Shown here: positions 1 through 9,148 of the stretch, piece by piece
How positions within the stretch are numbered: the stretch's first letter is position 1
Layout of the letters: every line of letters starts with the position of its first letter
Position numbers and translations under genes: made by a program
DNA from: Pseudomonas sp. PIC25
GTDB lineage: Bacteria; Pseudomonadota; Gammaproteobacteria; Pseudomonadales; Pseudomonadaceae
Reading direction: 5' to 3'
NCBI RefSeq assembly: GCF_002286785.1
Contig: NZ_MUJY01000126.1
Location: 35,829 to 99,828 of the forward strand
DNA: 64,000 nt
Notes under the pieces: generated by a model
Told to the model about the DNA's origin: nothing
Seen by the model: the letters and a program-made list of their open reading frames with translations, nothing else
The model's database searches: none

Positions 1-1358
1 ATGTGGTCCGTGGTGCCGGCGACGCAATAGATGTCGCTGTTGACCTGCTTGAGGTCGATCGGCGTGCCGCATACCTCCAGGGCGTAGGGGCGGGTCAGCG
101 GATTGTTCTTGAACAGTTCGATAAGGTCGCCATGGAAGGCGGCCGGGAGGCGCGTGGTGTCGTTGTTCCAGTAGAGGATATCGAACACCGGCGGTTCGTT
201 GCCGAGCAGGTAGTTGTTGACCCAATAGTTCCAGATCAGGTCGTTCGGCCGCATCCAGGCAAACACCTTGGCCATGTCCCGGCCTTCCAGCACGCCGGCC
301 TGGTAGGAGCGACGCTTCGCCGCCTCCAGGGTCTGCTCGTCGACGAACAGCGAGACCTGGGTGTCCAGCTTGGTATCCAGCACGCTGACCAGCAGGGTCA
401 GGGCATTCACCTTGGTTTCTCCGGTGGCGGCGTAGTGGCCGAGCAGCGAGGCGGTGGTGATGCCGCCGGAGCAGGCGCCGAGCATGTTCAGATCCTTGCT
501 GCCGGTGATGGCGAGGATCACGTCGATGGCTTCCTTCAGCGCCTCGATGTAGGTGGACAGGCCCCACTCACGTTGTGCCTTGGTCGGGTTGCGCCAACTG
601 ACGATGAAGGTCTGCAGACCGTTGCGCAGGCAGAAACGCGCCAGGCTTTTTTCCGGCGACAGGTCGAAGACGTAGAACTTGTTGATCTGCGGCGGTACCA
701 CCAGCAGGGGGCGTTCATGGACCTGCTCGGTGGTCGGCTTGTACTGGATCAGTTCGAGCAGATCGTTGCGGAAGATCACCGCGCCTTCGGTGGTGGCGAG
801 GTTCTTGCCGACCTCGAAGGCGTCCATGTTGACCTGGCTAGGCATGCCGCCGTTGTTGACCAAGTCCTTGGCCAGATGGGAAAGGCCATCCAGCAGGCTC
901 TTGCCGCCGGTTTCGAAGAAGCGCTTGACCGCGGCCGGGTTGGCCATGCTGTTGGTCGGTGCCAGGGCTTCGGTCAGCAGGTTGATCACGAAGTGGCCGC
1001 GGCTGGTGTCCAGTTCGGAGAGATTGCTGTCCTCGATCCAGTCATGGAGTTCCTTGCGCCAGGCCAGGTAGGTCTGCAGGTAGCGTCGATACAGCGGGTT
1101 CTGGCTCCAGGCAGGGTCGGCGAAGCGGCGATCGTCGGATTCCGGGGCGAGTTCGGATTGGCCGAGCAGAACGTTCTTCAGTTCCAGGGTGAAATGGCCG
1201 ACGTGCTTGATGCTATGGATGGGTTGCTTGAGGGCCTGCAAGAGCACCATGCGGGCCGAGGTGATGATGTCTTTGCCGCGTAAGCCGATGACAGGGTTGA
1301 GATTCAAAGTGTTTTCAGACGCCTGGCGTTGCAAGTCTTCGTTGTTCTTCTGGGTCAT
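1..1358 (-). CDS. phaC1: Class II poly(3-hydroxyalkanoate) synthase PhaC1 (3' end cut by window edge)
   Basis: Polymerises (R)-3-hydroxyacyl-CoA into medium-chain polyhydroxyalkanoate on the surface of cytoplasmic granules. About 452 codons are present and the frame runs off the window edge, so the C-terminal part, including the catalytic His region, is missing. The protein starts MTQKNNEDLQRQ and carries the PHA synthase N-terminal domain and an alpha/beta-hydrolase core. The lipase-like nucleophile box reads GACSGG, with Cys in place of Ser, and the catalytic-Asp region is near the edge (AGTTDH). The ATG at 1356-1358 has a GGAG 8 bases upstream. An A-rich AAGAACAAC run in the first codons fits a Crc/Hfq site. 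Class II is chosen because of the sequence type and the Pseudomonas context; phaZ/phaC2 would be expected to the left, outside the window. Confidence 0.95.
   Translation of the reverse strand, partial: MTQKNNEDLQRQASENTLNLNPVIGLRGKDIITSARMVLLQALKQPIHSIKHVGHFTLELKNVLLGQSELAPESDDRRFADPAWSQNPLYRRYLQTYLAWRKELHDWIEDSNLSELDTSRGHFVINLLTEALAPTNSMANPAAVKRFFETGGKSLLDGLSHLAKDLVNNGGMPSQVNMDAFEVGKNLATTEGAVIFRNDLLELIQYKPTTEQVHERPLLVVPPQINKFYVFDLSPEKSLARFCLRNGLQTFIVSWRNPTKAQREWGLSTYIEALKEAIDVILAITGSKDLNMLGACSGGITTASLLGHYAATGETKVNALTLLVSVLDTKLDTQVSLFVDEQTLEAAKRRSYQAGVLEGRDMAKVFAWMRPNDLIWNYWVNNYLLGNEPPVFDILYWNNDTTRLPAAFHGDLIELFKNNPLTRPYALEVCGTPIDLKQVNSDIYCVAGTTDH
1341..1349 (-). promoter_or_regulatory. Possible Crc/Hfq A-rich (CA) motif at the phaC1 start
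   Basis: The mRNA reads AAGAACAAC over codons 4-6 of phaC1, matching the AAnAAnAAn pattern used by Hfq/Crc in Pseudomonas catabolite repression. Crc control of phaC1 translation is known in P. putida; its operation here is inferred. Confidence 0.45.
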
Positions 1359-1438
1359 CAACGACGCTCCATTGTCCTGAGACGGATACCGGCATGCTGC
1401 TGTGTGCGCGGCGACACAGGGCGAACGGCCTGGTACTG

Positions 1439-1531
1439 CTCGGGTTACCGGTTGCGGAAAAACCACTCCGCGTCTTGATTTGCATCCTTCGATTGGATGC
1501 AGGGAACCTGCCAGTTCCTTGGTTACCCGAG
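1439..1531 (-). promoter_or_regulatory. Cloverleaf-like inverted repeats in the phaC1 leader
   Basis: Outer arms at 1439-1449 and 1521-1531 pair over 10 of 11 positions. Between them lie three further hairpins: 1503-1507 with 1514-1518, 1481-1487 with 1495-1501 (TGCATCC/GGATGCA), and 1454-1458 with 1467-1471 (GCGGA/TCCGC). On the phaC1 mRNA strand this gives a closed four-helix junction of about 93 nt, some 80 nt upstream of the start codon. It lacks tRNA invariant bases. No known riboswitch was recognised; a regulatory leader is an inference from structure alone. Confidence 0.4.
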
Positions 1532-1659
1532 TTTGGGTTTTTGCGCAAGCGGCCCAGCGAATAGCCACCTGCCCGGACGAGTATGCCGGGGCGGATTAGA
1601 AAATTCGCCCTAACCGCGGAGGGGAGGAGGGAGGTGGTCTGGTCCGCCTGGGTGGCGGA
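1532..1659. other. Rest of the phaC1-DUF971 intergenic space
   Basis: Together with the leader structure this makes a roughly 300-base gap. I found no convincing sigma-70 or sigma-54 promoter for phaC1 here, although one is expected upstream of the cloverleaf. A perfect 7-bp inverted repeat (GTCCGCC/GGCGGAC, 1642-1660) abuts the DUF971 stop codon. It has no following T-run, so it may only protect or pause the transcript end. Confidence 0.4.
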
Positions 1660-2034
1660 CTACAGCATCAGCTTGACCACCGACTCGTCGGGGTCGCGGG
1701 ATTTTCCGGCAGCCGCCAGGGCGACGAGGTATTCCGTCCACAGGCGTTCCTGGTTGGTGGCCAGATGGTGGAGGTAATCCCAAGTGAACAGGCCGCTGTC
1801 GTGCCCGTCATCGAAGCTGAGCTTGAGGGCGTACTGCCCGGCCGGTTCGATTTTGCTGAGGCCGACATGCAATTTGCCGTATTGCAGTATCGGGTTGCCG
1901 TGCCCCTGCACCTCGGCGGATGGCGAATGCACGCGAAGGAATTCGGCCGGCAGGGTGTAGCTCTCGCCTTCGCCGTACTTCAGCGTGAGGGTCTTCGAGG
2001 CTTTGTGCAGTTCGATGGCGCTGGGTATCCGCAT
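1660..2034 (-). CDS. DUF971 family protein (gamma-butyrobetaine hydroxylase-like N-terminal fold)
   Basis: A 124-residue single-domain protein starting MRIPSAIELHKASKTL and containing GLFTWDYLH near the C-terminus, as in the DUF971 family. This fold is also found at the N-terminus of gamma-butyrobetaine dioxygenases and in proteins linked to Fe-S or apbC-type functions. No catalytic role can be read from the sequence. The ATG at 2034 is preferred over an upstream TTG at 2046 because GGAG lies 6 bases before it. It is the third gene of the hslV-hslU-DUF971 run and is separated from hslU by an 81-base space almost filled by a large hairpin. Confidence 0.85.
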   Translation of the reverse strand: MRIPSAIELHKASKTLTLKYGEGESYTLPAEFLRVHSPSAEVQGHGNPILQYGKLHVGLSKIEPAGQYALKLSFDDGHDSGLFTWDYLHHLATNQERLWTEYLVALAAAGKSRDPDESVVKLML

Positions 2035-2049
2035 CGCAAGCTCCAAGCC

Positions 2050-2107
2050 GCAAGCGTCAAGCTACAAGTCGAAGCAGGATGCTTTTGACTTGTAGCGTGT
2101 CGCTTGC
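2050..2107 (-). repeat. Long near-perfect hairpin between hslU and the DUF971 gene
   Basis: Arms at 2050-2070 and 2087-2107 pair over 21 bases with two mismatches (core CTACAAGTC / GACTTGTAG). The loop itself contains a short AAGCA/TGCTT stem. The hairpin fills the space between the hslU stop and the ribosome-binding site of the next gene. It could stabilise the hslVU message or reduce read-through; there is no clear U-run. Confidence 0.6.
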
Positions 2108-2115
2108 AGCTGCTC

Positions 2116-3459
2116 TTAGAGAATATAGCGCGACAGGTCTTCGTCCTGCGCCAGTTCGCCGAGGTGGCTGTTGACATAGGCGGCGTCGATCCGGATCGGC
2201 TTGCCGCTGTGCTCGCTGGCCAGATCGGCGGCGCTGAAGGAGACCTCTTCCAGCAGGCGTTCGAGCAGCGTATGCAGCCGGCGGGCACCGATGTTCTCGG
2301 TCTTCTCGTTGACCTGCCAGGCGATTTCGGCGAGACGCTTGATGCCCTCCTCGACGAATTCGATTTCCAGTCCCTCGGTCTTCAGCAGCTCGCGGTACTG
2401 TTCGGTGAGCGAAGCGTGCGGCTCGGTGAGGATGCGCTCGAAGTCCTGCGGCGACAGGGCCTTCAGCTCCACGCGGATCGGCAGGCGGCCTTGCAGCTCC
2501 GGCACCAGGTCGCTGGGCTTGGACAGATGGAAGGCACCGGAGGCGATGAACAGGATGTGGTCGGTCTTCACCATACCCAGCTTGGTATTCACCGTGCAGC
2601 CTTCGATCAGCGGCAGCAGGTCGCGCTGGACGCCTTCGCGGGAAACGTCGGCACCGCCGACATTGCCGCGCTTGGCAACCTTGTCGATCTCATCGATGAA
2701 GACGATACCGTTCTGCTCCACCGCTTCCAGGGCACGGGCCTTGAGTTCTTCCTCGTTGACCAGGCGTGCCGCCTCTTCGTCGCGGATCAGCTTGAGCGCG
2801 TCCTTGACCTTGAGTTTGCGGCTCTTCTTCTTGCCCTTGGCCAGGCCGGAGAAGAGGTTCTGCAACTGGCTGGTCATCTCCTCCATGCCGGGCGGCGCCA
2901 TGATCTCCACGCCGGAGGGCGCGTCGGCCACCTCGATGTCGATTTCCTTGTCATCCAACTGGCCTTCGCGCAGGCGTTTGCGGAACAGCTGGCGGGTGTT
3001 CGAATCTTCGCTGCGCACCGGTTCCTCGCTGAAGCCGACCGGCCGTGCTGGCGGCAACAGGGCGTCGAGGATGCGCTCTTCGGCGGCATCTTCGGCGCGA
3101 TAGCGGACCTTCTGTATTTCCTGTTCGCGGAGCATCTTCACCGCAGCATCGGCGAGATCACGGATGATCGATTCTACGTCGCGGCCGACGTAGCCGACCT
3201 CGGTGAACTTGGTCGCTTCGACCTTCAGGAAGGGAGCGTTGGCCAGCTTGGCCAGGCGGCGGGCGATCTCGGTCTTGCCGACTCCGGTGGGGCCGATCAT
3301 CAGGATGTTCTTCGGCGTGACTTCCTGGCGCAGTTCGACGGGCAATTGCATGCGCCGCCAACGGTTGCGCAGGGCGATGGCCACGGCGCGCTTGGCGTCG
3401 TCTTGGCCGATGATGTGGCGGTTGAGTTCGTGAACGATCTCGCGGGGCGTCATGGACAT
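2116..3459 (-). CDS. hslU: HslU, ATPase subunit of the HslUV (ClpYQ) protease
   Basis: AAA+ unfoldase that recognises and feeds substrates into the HslV peptidase in the cytoplasm. It has 447 residues, the usual length. The sequence opens [19 protein letters not shown]. Walker A is GPTGVGKT near residue 58, Walker B/sensor is VFIDEIDK near 250, and a charged intermediate (I) domain lies between them. The C-terminus ends RYIL, the tail that docks into HslV. Of two close in-frame ATGs, the one at 3457-3459 has GGAG 8 bases upstream and is taken as the start. It follows hslV by 26 bases and shares its heat-shock promoter. Confidence 0.97.
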   Translation of the reverse strand: MSMTPREIVHELNRHIIGQDDAKRAVAIALRNRWRRMQLPVELRQEVTPKNILMIGPTGVGKTEIARRLAKLANAPFLKVEATKFTEVGYVGRDVESIIRDLADAAVKMLREQEIQKVRYRAEDAAEERILDALLPPARPVGFSEEPVRSEDSNTRQLFRKRLREGQLDDKEIDIEVADAPSGVEIMAPPGMEEMTSQLQNLFSGLAKGKKKSRKLKVKDALKLIRDEEAARLVNEEELKARALEAVEQNGIVFIDEIDKVAKRGNVGGADVSREGVQRDLLPLIEGCTVNTKLGMVKTDHILFIASGAFHLSKPSDLVPELQGRLPIRVELKALSPQDFERILTEPHASLTEQYRELLKTEGLEIEFVEEGIKRLAEIAWQVNEKTENIGARRLHTLLERLLEEVSFSAADLASEHSGKPIRIDAAYVNSHLGELAQDEDLSRYIL

Positions 3460-3485
3460 GCGTAAGGCTCCAGAGCGGACGCGCC

Positions 3486-4019
3486 TCAGACGGCGGAGTC
3501 CAGCTCCTCGATGGTCAGATTCTGGTTGGTGAAGACGCAGATGGACCCGGCGATCTTCAAGGCGGTTTCCGCGACTTCGCGGGCGGACAGCGCATCGTTG
3601 TGCTGCAGCAGCGCCATGGCCGCGGCCTGGGCGTAACCGCCGCCGGAACCCATGGCGATCAGGCCGTGCTCGGGTTCGAGCACGTCGCCGTTGCCGGTGA
3701 TGATCAGCGACGCATCCTTGTTGGCCACGGCGAGCATCGCCTCCAGCCGGCTCAGCGAGCGGTCGGTGCGCCAGTCCTTGGCCAGTTCCACGGCGGCACG
3801 GACCAGATGGCCCTGGTGTTTCTCCAACTGGCCTTCGAAGCGTTCGAACAGGGTAAAGGCATCCGCCGTAGCGCCGGCGAAGCCGGCCAGGACCTGGCCG
3901 TGGTACAGGTGGCGTACCTTCTTCGCGTTGCCTTTCATGACGGTGTTGCCGAGGGAAACCTGGCCGTCGCCACCCATGACGACTTTGCCGTGGCGGCGGA
4001 CTGAAACGATGGTGGTCAA
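3486..4019 (-). CDS. hslV: HslV, peptidase subunit of the HslUV protease
   Basis: Proteasome-like threonine peptidase of 177 residues that forms a double hexamer capped by HslU. The start is TTG at 4017-4019, giving (M)[16 protein letters not shown]. The catalytic Thr becomes N-terminal after Met removal. AGGAG sits 8 bases before the TTG, and no ATG in this frame would keep the catalytic Thr. The conserved GxxG-rich motif [13 protein letters not shown] lies in the C-terminal half. It is the first gene of the hslVU-DUF971 unit, directly behind a sigma-32 type promoter. Confidence 0.97.
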   Translation of the reverse strand: MTTIVSVRRHGKVVMGGDGQVSLGNTVMKGNAKKVRHLYHGQVLAGFAGATADAFTLFERFEGQLEKHQGHLVRAAVELAKDWRTDRSLSRLEAMLAVANKDASLIITGNGDVLEPEHGLIAMGSGGGYAQAAAMALLQHNDALSAREVAETALKIAGSICVFTNQNLTIEELDSAV

Positions 4020-4054
4020 GGGGCTTACTCCTGCAGACGGCGTTATGCAGGGGT

Positions 4055-4083
4055 ATATGGGGCAAGCGGGCGAAGGTTTCAAG
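4055..4083 (-). promoter_or_regulatory. Heat-shock (sigma-32/RpoH) promoter of hslVU
   Basis: On the minus strand the -35 element is CTTGAAA (4077-4083), followed by a 14-base spacer and CCCCATAT (4055-4062). This is nearly the textbook RpoH promoter. It lies about 36 bases upstream of the hslV TTG start, leaving a short leader. Confidence 0.85.
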
Positions 4084-4147
4084 GCTGGCCGGATGACAGC
4101 GACAGAGTGCGTCGCTCCACTGCCGTGCGGGCCCGCATCCGTCGTAG

Positions 4148-4846
4148 TCAGCGTACCTGGCGCTGTTGCAGTAGCAGGTTGCTGAAACCGTTGGCGCTGA
4201 GTTCCTTTTGCGCGCTGTTGAGCTGCTCGCGGTTGGCGAAGGGACCGACCATCACCCGGTGCCAGGTTTCGTCGCGCACGGTGCCGGATTCCACCTTCAC
4301 GTTCTGTCCGAGCAGGATGATCTGGGCACGCACCGCTTCGGCGTCGTCCTTGCGGCGGAACGAGCCGGCCTGCAGGAAGAACTGGGTGACCGGTGCCTTG
4401 GCCACGGTGGGCGGCGGCGTAGGCGTGGGAATCGGTGGCGGCGTCTTGCCGTTGAGCAGCGCCTCGGCCTTGGCCGCCTCCTGTTCCGGGGTCAGCTTGA
4501 CCGGCGGTTGTGTCGGCGGGGGTGTTGGTGTCGGCGTAGGCTCCGGCAGGGCTTCCGGTTGCACGATGACTTCGGATTCGGGCAGCAGTGTGTAGAAGTC
4601 GTACTTCGGCTTCTCGGGCTGCGCCGGCTGCGGGGGCTTGGCCGGTTGACTGGCGGTGCCGGGGCGTGCCTGTTCGGGCTTGGGCCGCTTCACGTCGTCG
4701 CGCCCCGGCTCCAGTTTCATCAGGAATACCAGGAAACCGCCGATGGCGAGGCCGCAGACCATCCATACCCAGCCCGGCACCGGTTTGTTCTTGGGCGCCT
4801 GATAGCGGCTCGCGCCGCGCTTGGGTGCTGCTTTTTTCTTCGCCAT
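4148..4846 (-). CDS. SPOR-domain cell-division protein (FtsN-like)
   Basis: Bitopic inner-membrane protein of 232 residues that probably binds denuded septal peptidoglycan. A lysine-rich cytoplasmic tail ([11 protein letters not shown]) is followed by a single membrane segment (about 25-43, [18 protein letters not shown]). A Pro/Thr-rich periplasmic linker comes next, and a C-terminal SPOR domain (about 152-230, beginning FFLQAGSF). This layout is that of FtsN and its relatives, and the position after argS matches the gene called ftsN in P. aeruginosa. It starts 18 bases after argS ends and is probably co-transcribed with it. Confidence 0.85.
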   Translation of the reverse strand: MAKKKAAPKRGASRYQAPKNKPVPGWVWMVCGLAIGGFLVFLMKLEPGRDDVKRPKPEQARPGTASQPAKPPQPAQPEKPKYDFYTLLPESEVIVQPEALPEPTPTPTPPPTQPPVKLTPEQEAAKAEALLNGKTPPPIPTPTPPPTVAKAPVTQFFLQAGSFRRKDDAEAVRAQIILLGQNVKVESGTVRDETWHRVMVGPFANREQLNSAQKELSANGFSNLLLQQRQVR

Positions 4847-4864
4847 GCGCTTCCGGGCTTCCCT

Positions 4865-6628
4865 TTACATACGTTCCAGAGTTTCCAGCCCGAGCAGTTC
4901 CAGGCCCTGCTTGAGAGTACGGCCGGTCAGCGCCGCGAGGCGAAGGCGGCTCTGCTGCCGCGCCGGCTCCTCTGCGGTGAGGATCGGGCAGTGCTCGTAG
5001 AAGCTGGAAAACAGACCGGCCAGATCATACAGATAGGCGCATAGCAGGTGCGGGATGCCTTTCTCGGCAACGCTGTTGAGCACTTCGCCGAACTGCGCCA
5101 GCTTGGCCGCCAGGGCGATTTCCTGCTCGGCATCCAGGGCGATGTGGCCCTCGATTTCGTCGAAGCCCTTGCCCAGCTTGCGGAACACGCTGGCCACGCG
5201 GGTATAGGCATAGAGCAGGTAGGGCGCGGTGTTGCCCTCGAAGCTGAGCATTTGCTCGAAGTTGAAGTTGTAGTCGCTGGTGCGGTGCTTGGAGAGGTCG
5301 GCGTACTTCACCGAGTCGATGCCCACCACGCGGCCGATCTGGCGCAGTTCGTCTTCCGTCAGCGGCGTTTCGCCCCGGTCGGCGCGCTGCTGGTTACGCT
5401 CCTTCACCAAGTTGTAGGCGCGCTCTTCGGCCTCGTCGAGCAGGTCGATCAGCTTCACCGTGCCGCCGTCGCGGGTCTTGAAGGGACGGCCGTCGGCACC
5501 GTTCATGGTACCGAAGCCCATGTGCTCGAGATCCATGCCGTCGTGGACGAAGCCGGCACGACGTGCCACGGCGAAAGCCATCTGGAAGTGCAGGGCCTGG
5601 CGCTGGTCGACGAAATACAGGGCACGGTCGGCCTTGAGCACGCGGCTGCGGTAGCGCATCGCGGCGAGGTCGGTGGTGGCGTAGAGGTAACCGCCGCCGG
5701 CTTTCTGCACGATCACCGGCAGCGGATTGCCTTCGGCATTCTTGAACTCGTCGAGGAACACGCACTGGGCGCCCTCGCTCTCGGTGAGCAGGCCGGCGCT
5801 ACGCAGGTCGGCGATCACATTGGGCAGATCGTCGTTGTAGGCGCTTTCGCCCTTGACGTCGGCGGGCACCAGCTTGACGTTGAGGCGATCGTAGACCTTC
5901 TGGCAATGCGACAGCGAGATGTCGTTGAAGCGGTGCCAGAGCCGCAGGCATTCCGCATCGCCGGCCTGCAACTGCACCACCAGTTCGCGGGCGCGGTCGG
6001 CGAACTCGGCGGATTCGTCGAAACGCTTCTTCGCGGCGCGGTAGAACTGTTCCAAGTCAGACAGCTCGCTCTCGGCGGAGGCCGGGTTTTCCTGCAGGTA
6101 GGCCAGCAGCATGCCGAACTGGGTGCCCCAGTCGCCCACGTGGTTCTGGCGGATCACTTCGTCGCCGAGGAATTCCAGCACCCGGGCCACGCCGTCACCG
6201 ATGATGGTCGAGCGCAGGTGGCCGACGTGCATTTCCTTGGCCAGGTTGGGCGCGGACAGGTCCACGACGACCCGCTCCTTCGCGCCGGCCTTGCGCACAC
6301 CCAGCTTGGCATCGGCCAATGCGGCTTCGAGGCGCTGGGCCAGGGCGTCGGTGTTCTGGAAGAAATTGAGGAAGCCGGGTCCGGCGATCTCCACCTTGGC
6401 CACCTGCTCGTTGACCGGCAGGGCGGAGATCAGTTTTTCCGCCAGGTCACGCGGTTTCATTCCGGCCGGCTTGGCCAGCATCATGGCGATGTTGCTGGCG
6501 AAGTCGCCGTGGCTCTTGTCCTTGGTGTTTTCCACCTGGATCGCCGGGCTCAGCCCTTCGGGCAGAACGCCTTCGCTGGCGAGATGGTTCAGGGCGTGCT
6601 GGATCAGCTGGCGAATGGTGTCTTTCAT
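4865..6628 (-). CDS. argS: Arginyl-tRNA synthetase
   Basis: Class I aminoacyl-tRNA synthetase charging tRNA-Arg with arginine. The 587 residues begin with the ArgS-specific N-terminal domain ([10 protein letters not shown]...[12 protein letters not shown]). The HIGH signature appears as HVGHLRSTI around residues 134-142, preceded by the conserved [10 protein letters not shown]. The C-terminal anticodon-binding DALR domain ends in LGLETLERM. As in many ArgS enzymes, a canonical KMSKS is not evident. A TATAAT element 60 bases upstream suggests its own promoter. The SPOR protein gene follows. Confidence 0.97.
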   Translation of the reverse strand: MKDTIRQLIQHALNHLASEGVLPEGLSPAIQVENTKDKSHGDFASNIAMMLAKPAGMKPRDLAEKLISALPVNEQVAKVEIAGPGFLNFFQNTDALAQRLEAALADAKLGVRKAGAKERVVVDLSAPNLAKEMHVGHLRSTIIGDGVARVLEFLGDEVIRQNHVGDWGTQFGMLLAYLQENPASAESELSDLEQFYRAAKKRFDESAEFADRARELVVQLQAGDAECLRLWHRFNDISLSHCQKVYDRLNVKLVPADVKGESAYNDDLPNVIADLRSAGLLTESEGAQCVFLDEFKNAEGNPLPVIVQKAGGGYLYATTDLAAMRYRSRVLKADRALYFVDQRQALHFQMAFAVARRAGFVHDGMDLEHMGFGTMNGADGRPFKTRDGGTVKLIDLLDEAEERAYNLVKERNQQRADRGETPLTEDELRQIGRVVGIDSVKYADLSKHRTSDYNFNFEQMLSFEGNTAPYLLYAYTRVASVFRKLGKGFDEIEGHIALDAEQEIALAAKLAQFGEVLNSVAEKGIPHLLCAYLYDLAGLFSSFYEHCPILTAEEPARQQSRLRLAALTGRTLKQGLELLGLETLERM

Positions 6629-6687
6629 GGTCCGCTCGTTCGGCCGTGGGGACGGCGGCGCCTCGGGGCGCTGGTTGAAAACTGCGC

Positions 6688-6693
6688 ATTATA
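6688..6693 (-). promoter_or_regulatory. -10 element of a probable argS promoter
   Basis: A perfect TATAAT on the minus strand lies 60 bases upstream of the argS ATG. The -35 region is weak (GGCTTG with a 17-base spacer), so only the -10 box is well supported. Confidence 0.5.
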
Positions 6694-6749
6694 AAAGCAG
6701 CGGCGAGCTGCAAGCCACCTGCGGCGCGCATGCCTTGTGCGGTAAGGGC

Positions 6750-8984
6750 TCAGAACAGGTCGATCGGGTCCACGTCCAGCGACCAGCGTACCGCGCGCCC
6801 GCCAGGCAGATGCTCGAGTATCGGCAACCAGGCATTCATCAGGCGATGCAGCGGCGCGCGGGCGTTGCCTTGCAGCAGGAGCTGCGCACGGTAGCGGCCG
6901 GCGCGGCGCTCCATCGGTGCTGGAACGGGGCCGAGCAGCTCGATGCCGCCCAGTCGCAGCTCGGCCAGCAGTCGCTCGGCTTCCGTGCAGGCTTCGTCGA
7001 GAAAGCCCTCGGCCTGGCCGGGTTTGTGCGCTTCGGCGCGCAGGAGCGCCAGGTGGGTGAACGGTGGAAGACCGGCGGCGCGGCGTTCGCTCAGGGCCTG
7101 CTCGGCGAAGGCGAAATAGCCTTGCTCGGTGAGCTGCACGAGCAGGGGGTGGTCGGCCAGGTGCGTCTGGATGATGACCTTGCCGGGCTCATCGGCACGT
7201 CCGGCGCGGCCGGCGACCTGAACGATCAATTGGGCCATGCGCTCGCTGGCTCGGAAGTCCGCGGAAAACAGTCCCCCGTCGGCATCGAGGATGGCCACCA
7301 GGGTGACGCGGGGGAAGTGGTGCCCCTTGGCGAGCATCTGGGTGCCCACCAGAATGCACGGATGGCCGCGCTGGATGGTGCCGAACAACTGATCCATCGC
7401 GCCTTTGCGCGACGTGCTGTCGCGGTCGATGCGCAACACCGGGTAATCCGGAAAGAGAATGCGCAGGCGTTCTTCGGCGCGTTCGGTTCCGGCGCCGATC
7501 GGACGCAAGTCCACCTTGCCGCAATCCGGGCAATTGCTCGGTGGGCGTTGCGCGTGGCCGCAGTGGTGGCAGCGCAGCTCGCCGGAGCGCTGGTGCACGG
7601 TCATTCGCGCATCGCAGCGTGGGCACTGGCTGATCCAGCCGCAGTCGTGACAGAGCAGGGTCGGCGCGAAACCTCTGCGGTTGAGAAAGACCAGCACTTG
7701 TTGGCCAGCTTCCAGGGTCTGGCCGATGGCCTGTTGCATCGGCCCGGAGATGCCGGAATCCAGCGGGCGGCTCTTCACGTCCAGGCGCAGGAAGCGCGGC
7801 TGGCGTGCACCTCCGGCGCGCTGGGTGAGCTTGAGCAGGGCGTAGCGTCCGGCATAGGCGTTCTGCAGGCTTTCCAGCGAGGGCGTGGCGGAGCCGAGCA
7901 GAATCGGCACGTCTTCCTGCCGGGCACGGACCAGGGCGAGATCGCGGGCGTGATAACGCAGCCCTTCCTGCTGTTTATAAGAAGCGTCGTGTTCCTCGTC
8001 GACGATGATCAGCCCCGGATTCTTCAGTGGCGTGAACAGTGCCGAGCGGGTGCCGATGACGATATCCGCCTCGCCGTCGCGCGCCGCCAGCCAGGCGTCC
8101 AGGCGCTCGCGGTCGTTGACGTTGGAGTGCAGCAGGGCGATGCGGGCGTTGAAGCGGCGGGCGAAGCGTTCCAGCGTTTGCGGGCCGAGATTGATTTCCG
8201 GGATCAGCACCAGGGCCTGTTTGCCGGCTTCCAGGGTCTGGCGGATCAATTGCAGGTAAACCTCGGTCTTGCCGCTGCCGGTGACACCGGCCAGCAGGTA
8301 GGCGCCGAACCGGCCGAAACCGGCATGTACCGCCTCGGCGGCGGCGCGCTGTTCGGCGTTCAGCGGCAATTCGGGCTGGGCCAGCCAGCCACCGTGATGC
8401 TCTGCAGGATGGTGCCTGCGTACCTCGACGTGCACGAGGCCTTTTTCCAGGAGCAGGTCGAGGCTGTCCTTGTTGATCTGCAGTTTGCCGAGCAGTTGAT
8501 GCGCCACGCCATGTGGGTGCTGGGCGAGGGTCTGCAAGGCCTGTTTTTGACGCGGAGCCCGCGCCAGGCGCGGGTCGTCGAGGCGCGCATCCGGCGCCGC
8601 GTGCCAGAAGCGTTCCTGCCTCGCCTCGGCCGGCTCGCCCTGACGCAGCAGAACGGGCAGCGCCCAACTCAGGGTGTCGCCCAGGCTGTGTTGGTAGTAT
8701 TGCGCGGTCCACAAACACAGCTTGAACAGCGACGCCGGCAATGGCGGGCGCTGATCGAGCAATTCGAGAGCGGCCTTGAGCTTGTCGGCCGGCACCTCGC
8801 TGTGATCGCTGAGTTCGACCAGGACACCGATCACCTCGCGCCGGCCGAACGGCACGCGCAGGCGCACTCCAGGCTGCAGCGCTCCACGCGATACGCCGGC
8901 CGGCGCGCGGTAGTCGAACAAGCGACGCAACGGCGAGGGCAGGGCGAGGCGCAGTATGGGCGAGAAGGGGTGGGCGTCGAGCAA
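6750..8984 (-). CDS. priA: Primosomal protein N' (replication restart helicase PriA)
   Basis: Superfamily 2 3'-5' helicase that reloads the replisome at stalled forks. It has 744 residues. The N-terminal 3'BD domain has the LPSPLRRLFDYRAP motif, Walker A is GVTGSGKTEVYL near residue 233, and the DEAH box variant is VDEEHDASY near 328. A zinc-binding insert has eight Cys (CHDCG...CPRCD...CHHCG...CPDCG) at about 440-490. The start is TTG at 8982-8984 with GAGGA 7 bases upstream. Shorter alternatives would remove conserved N-terminal residues. It is divergent from rpmE and ends 121 bases before argS. Confidence 0.96.
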   Translation of the reverse strand: MLDAHPFSPILRLALPSPLRRLFDYRAPAGVSRGALQPGVRLRVPFGRREVIGVLVELSDHSEVPADKLKAALELLDQRPPLPASLFKLCLWTAQYYQHSLGDTLSWALPVLLRQGEPAEARQERFWHAAPDARLDDPRLARAPRQKQALQTLAQHPHGVAHQLLGKLQINKDSLDLLLEKGLVHVEVRRHHPAEHHGGWLAQPELPLNAEQRAAAEAVHAGFGRFGAYLLAGVTGSGKTEVYLQLIRQTLEAGKQALVLIPEINLGPQTLERFARRFNARIALLHSNVNDRERLDAWLAARDGEADIVIGTRSALFTPLKNPGLIIVDEEHDASYKQQEGLRYHARDLALVRARQEDVPILLGSATPSLESLQNAYAGRYALLKLTQRAGGARQPRFLRLDVKSRPLDSGISGPMQQAIGQTLEAGQQVLVFLNRRGFAPTLLCHDCGWISQCPRCDARMTVHQRSGELRCHHCGHAQRPPSNCPDCGKVDLRPIGAGTERAEERLRILFPDYPVLRIDRDSTSRKGAMDQLFGTIQRGHPCILVGTQMLAKGHHFPRVTLVAILDADGGLFSADFRASERMAQLIVQVAGRAGRADEPGKVIIQTHLADHPLLVQLTEQGYFAFAEQALSERRAAGLPPFTHLALLRAEAHKPGQAEGFLDEACTEAERLLAELRLGGIELLGPVPAPMERRAGRYRAQLLLQGNARAPLHRLMNAWLPILEHLPGGRAVRWSLDVDPIDLF

Positions 8985-9050
8985 GCGGCGATCCTCGATA
9001 AAGGCCGCGATCTTAGCATGGCCCCGGGCGACGGCCGGTTACTGCCTCGC

Positions 9051-9078
9051 TTGCATCGATCCCGTGCTCTGGTATTAT
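9051..9078 (+). promoter_or_regulatory. rpmE promoter
   Basis: TTGCAT (9051-9056), a 16-base spacer and TATTAT (9073-9078) give a plausible sigma-70 promoter about 70 bases before the rpmE ATG. It lies in the space divergent from priA. Confidence 0.55.
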
Positions 9079-9148
9079 CCGCCGCCTATTTCCGTGCGGT
9101 ATCCGACATAGGGTCGGGTGGCGGCACGCTAGACCTGAGGATCACACG

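Noticed and set aside
1439..1531. tRNA or tRNA-like gene in the cloverleaf
   Set aside because: No T-psi-C GTTC loop, no D-loop GG, wrong arm lengths and no CCA-type 3' end.
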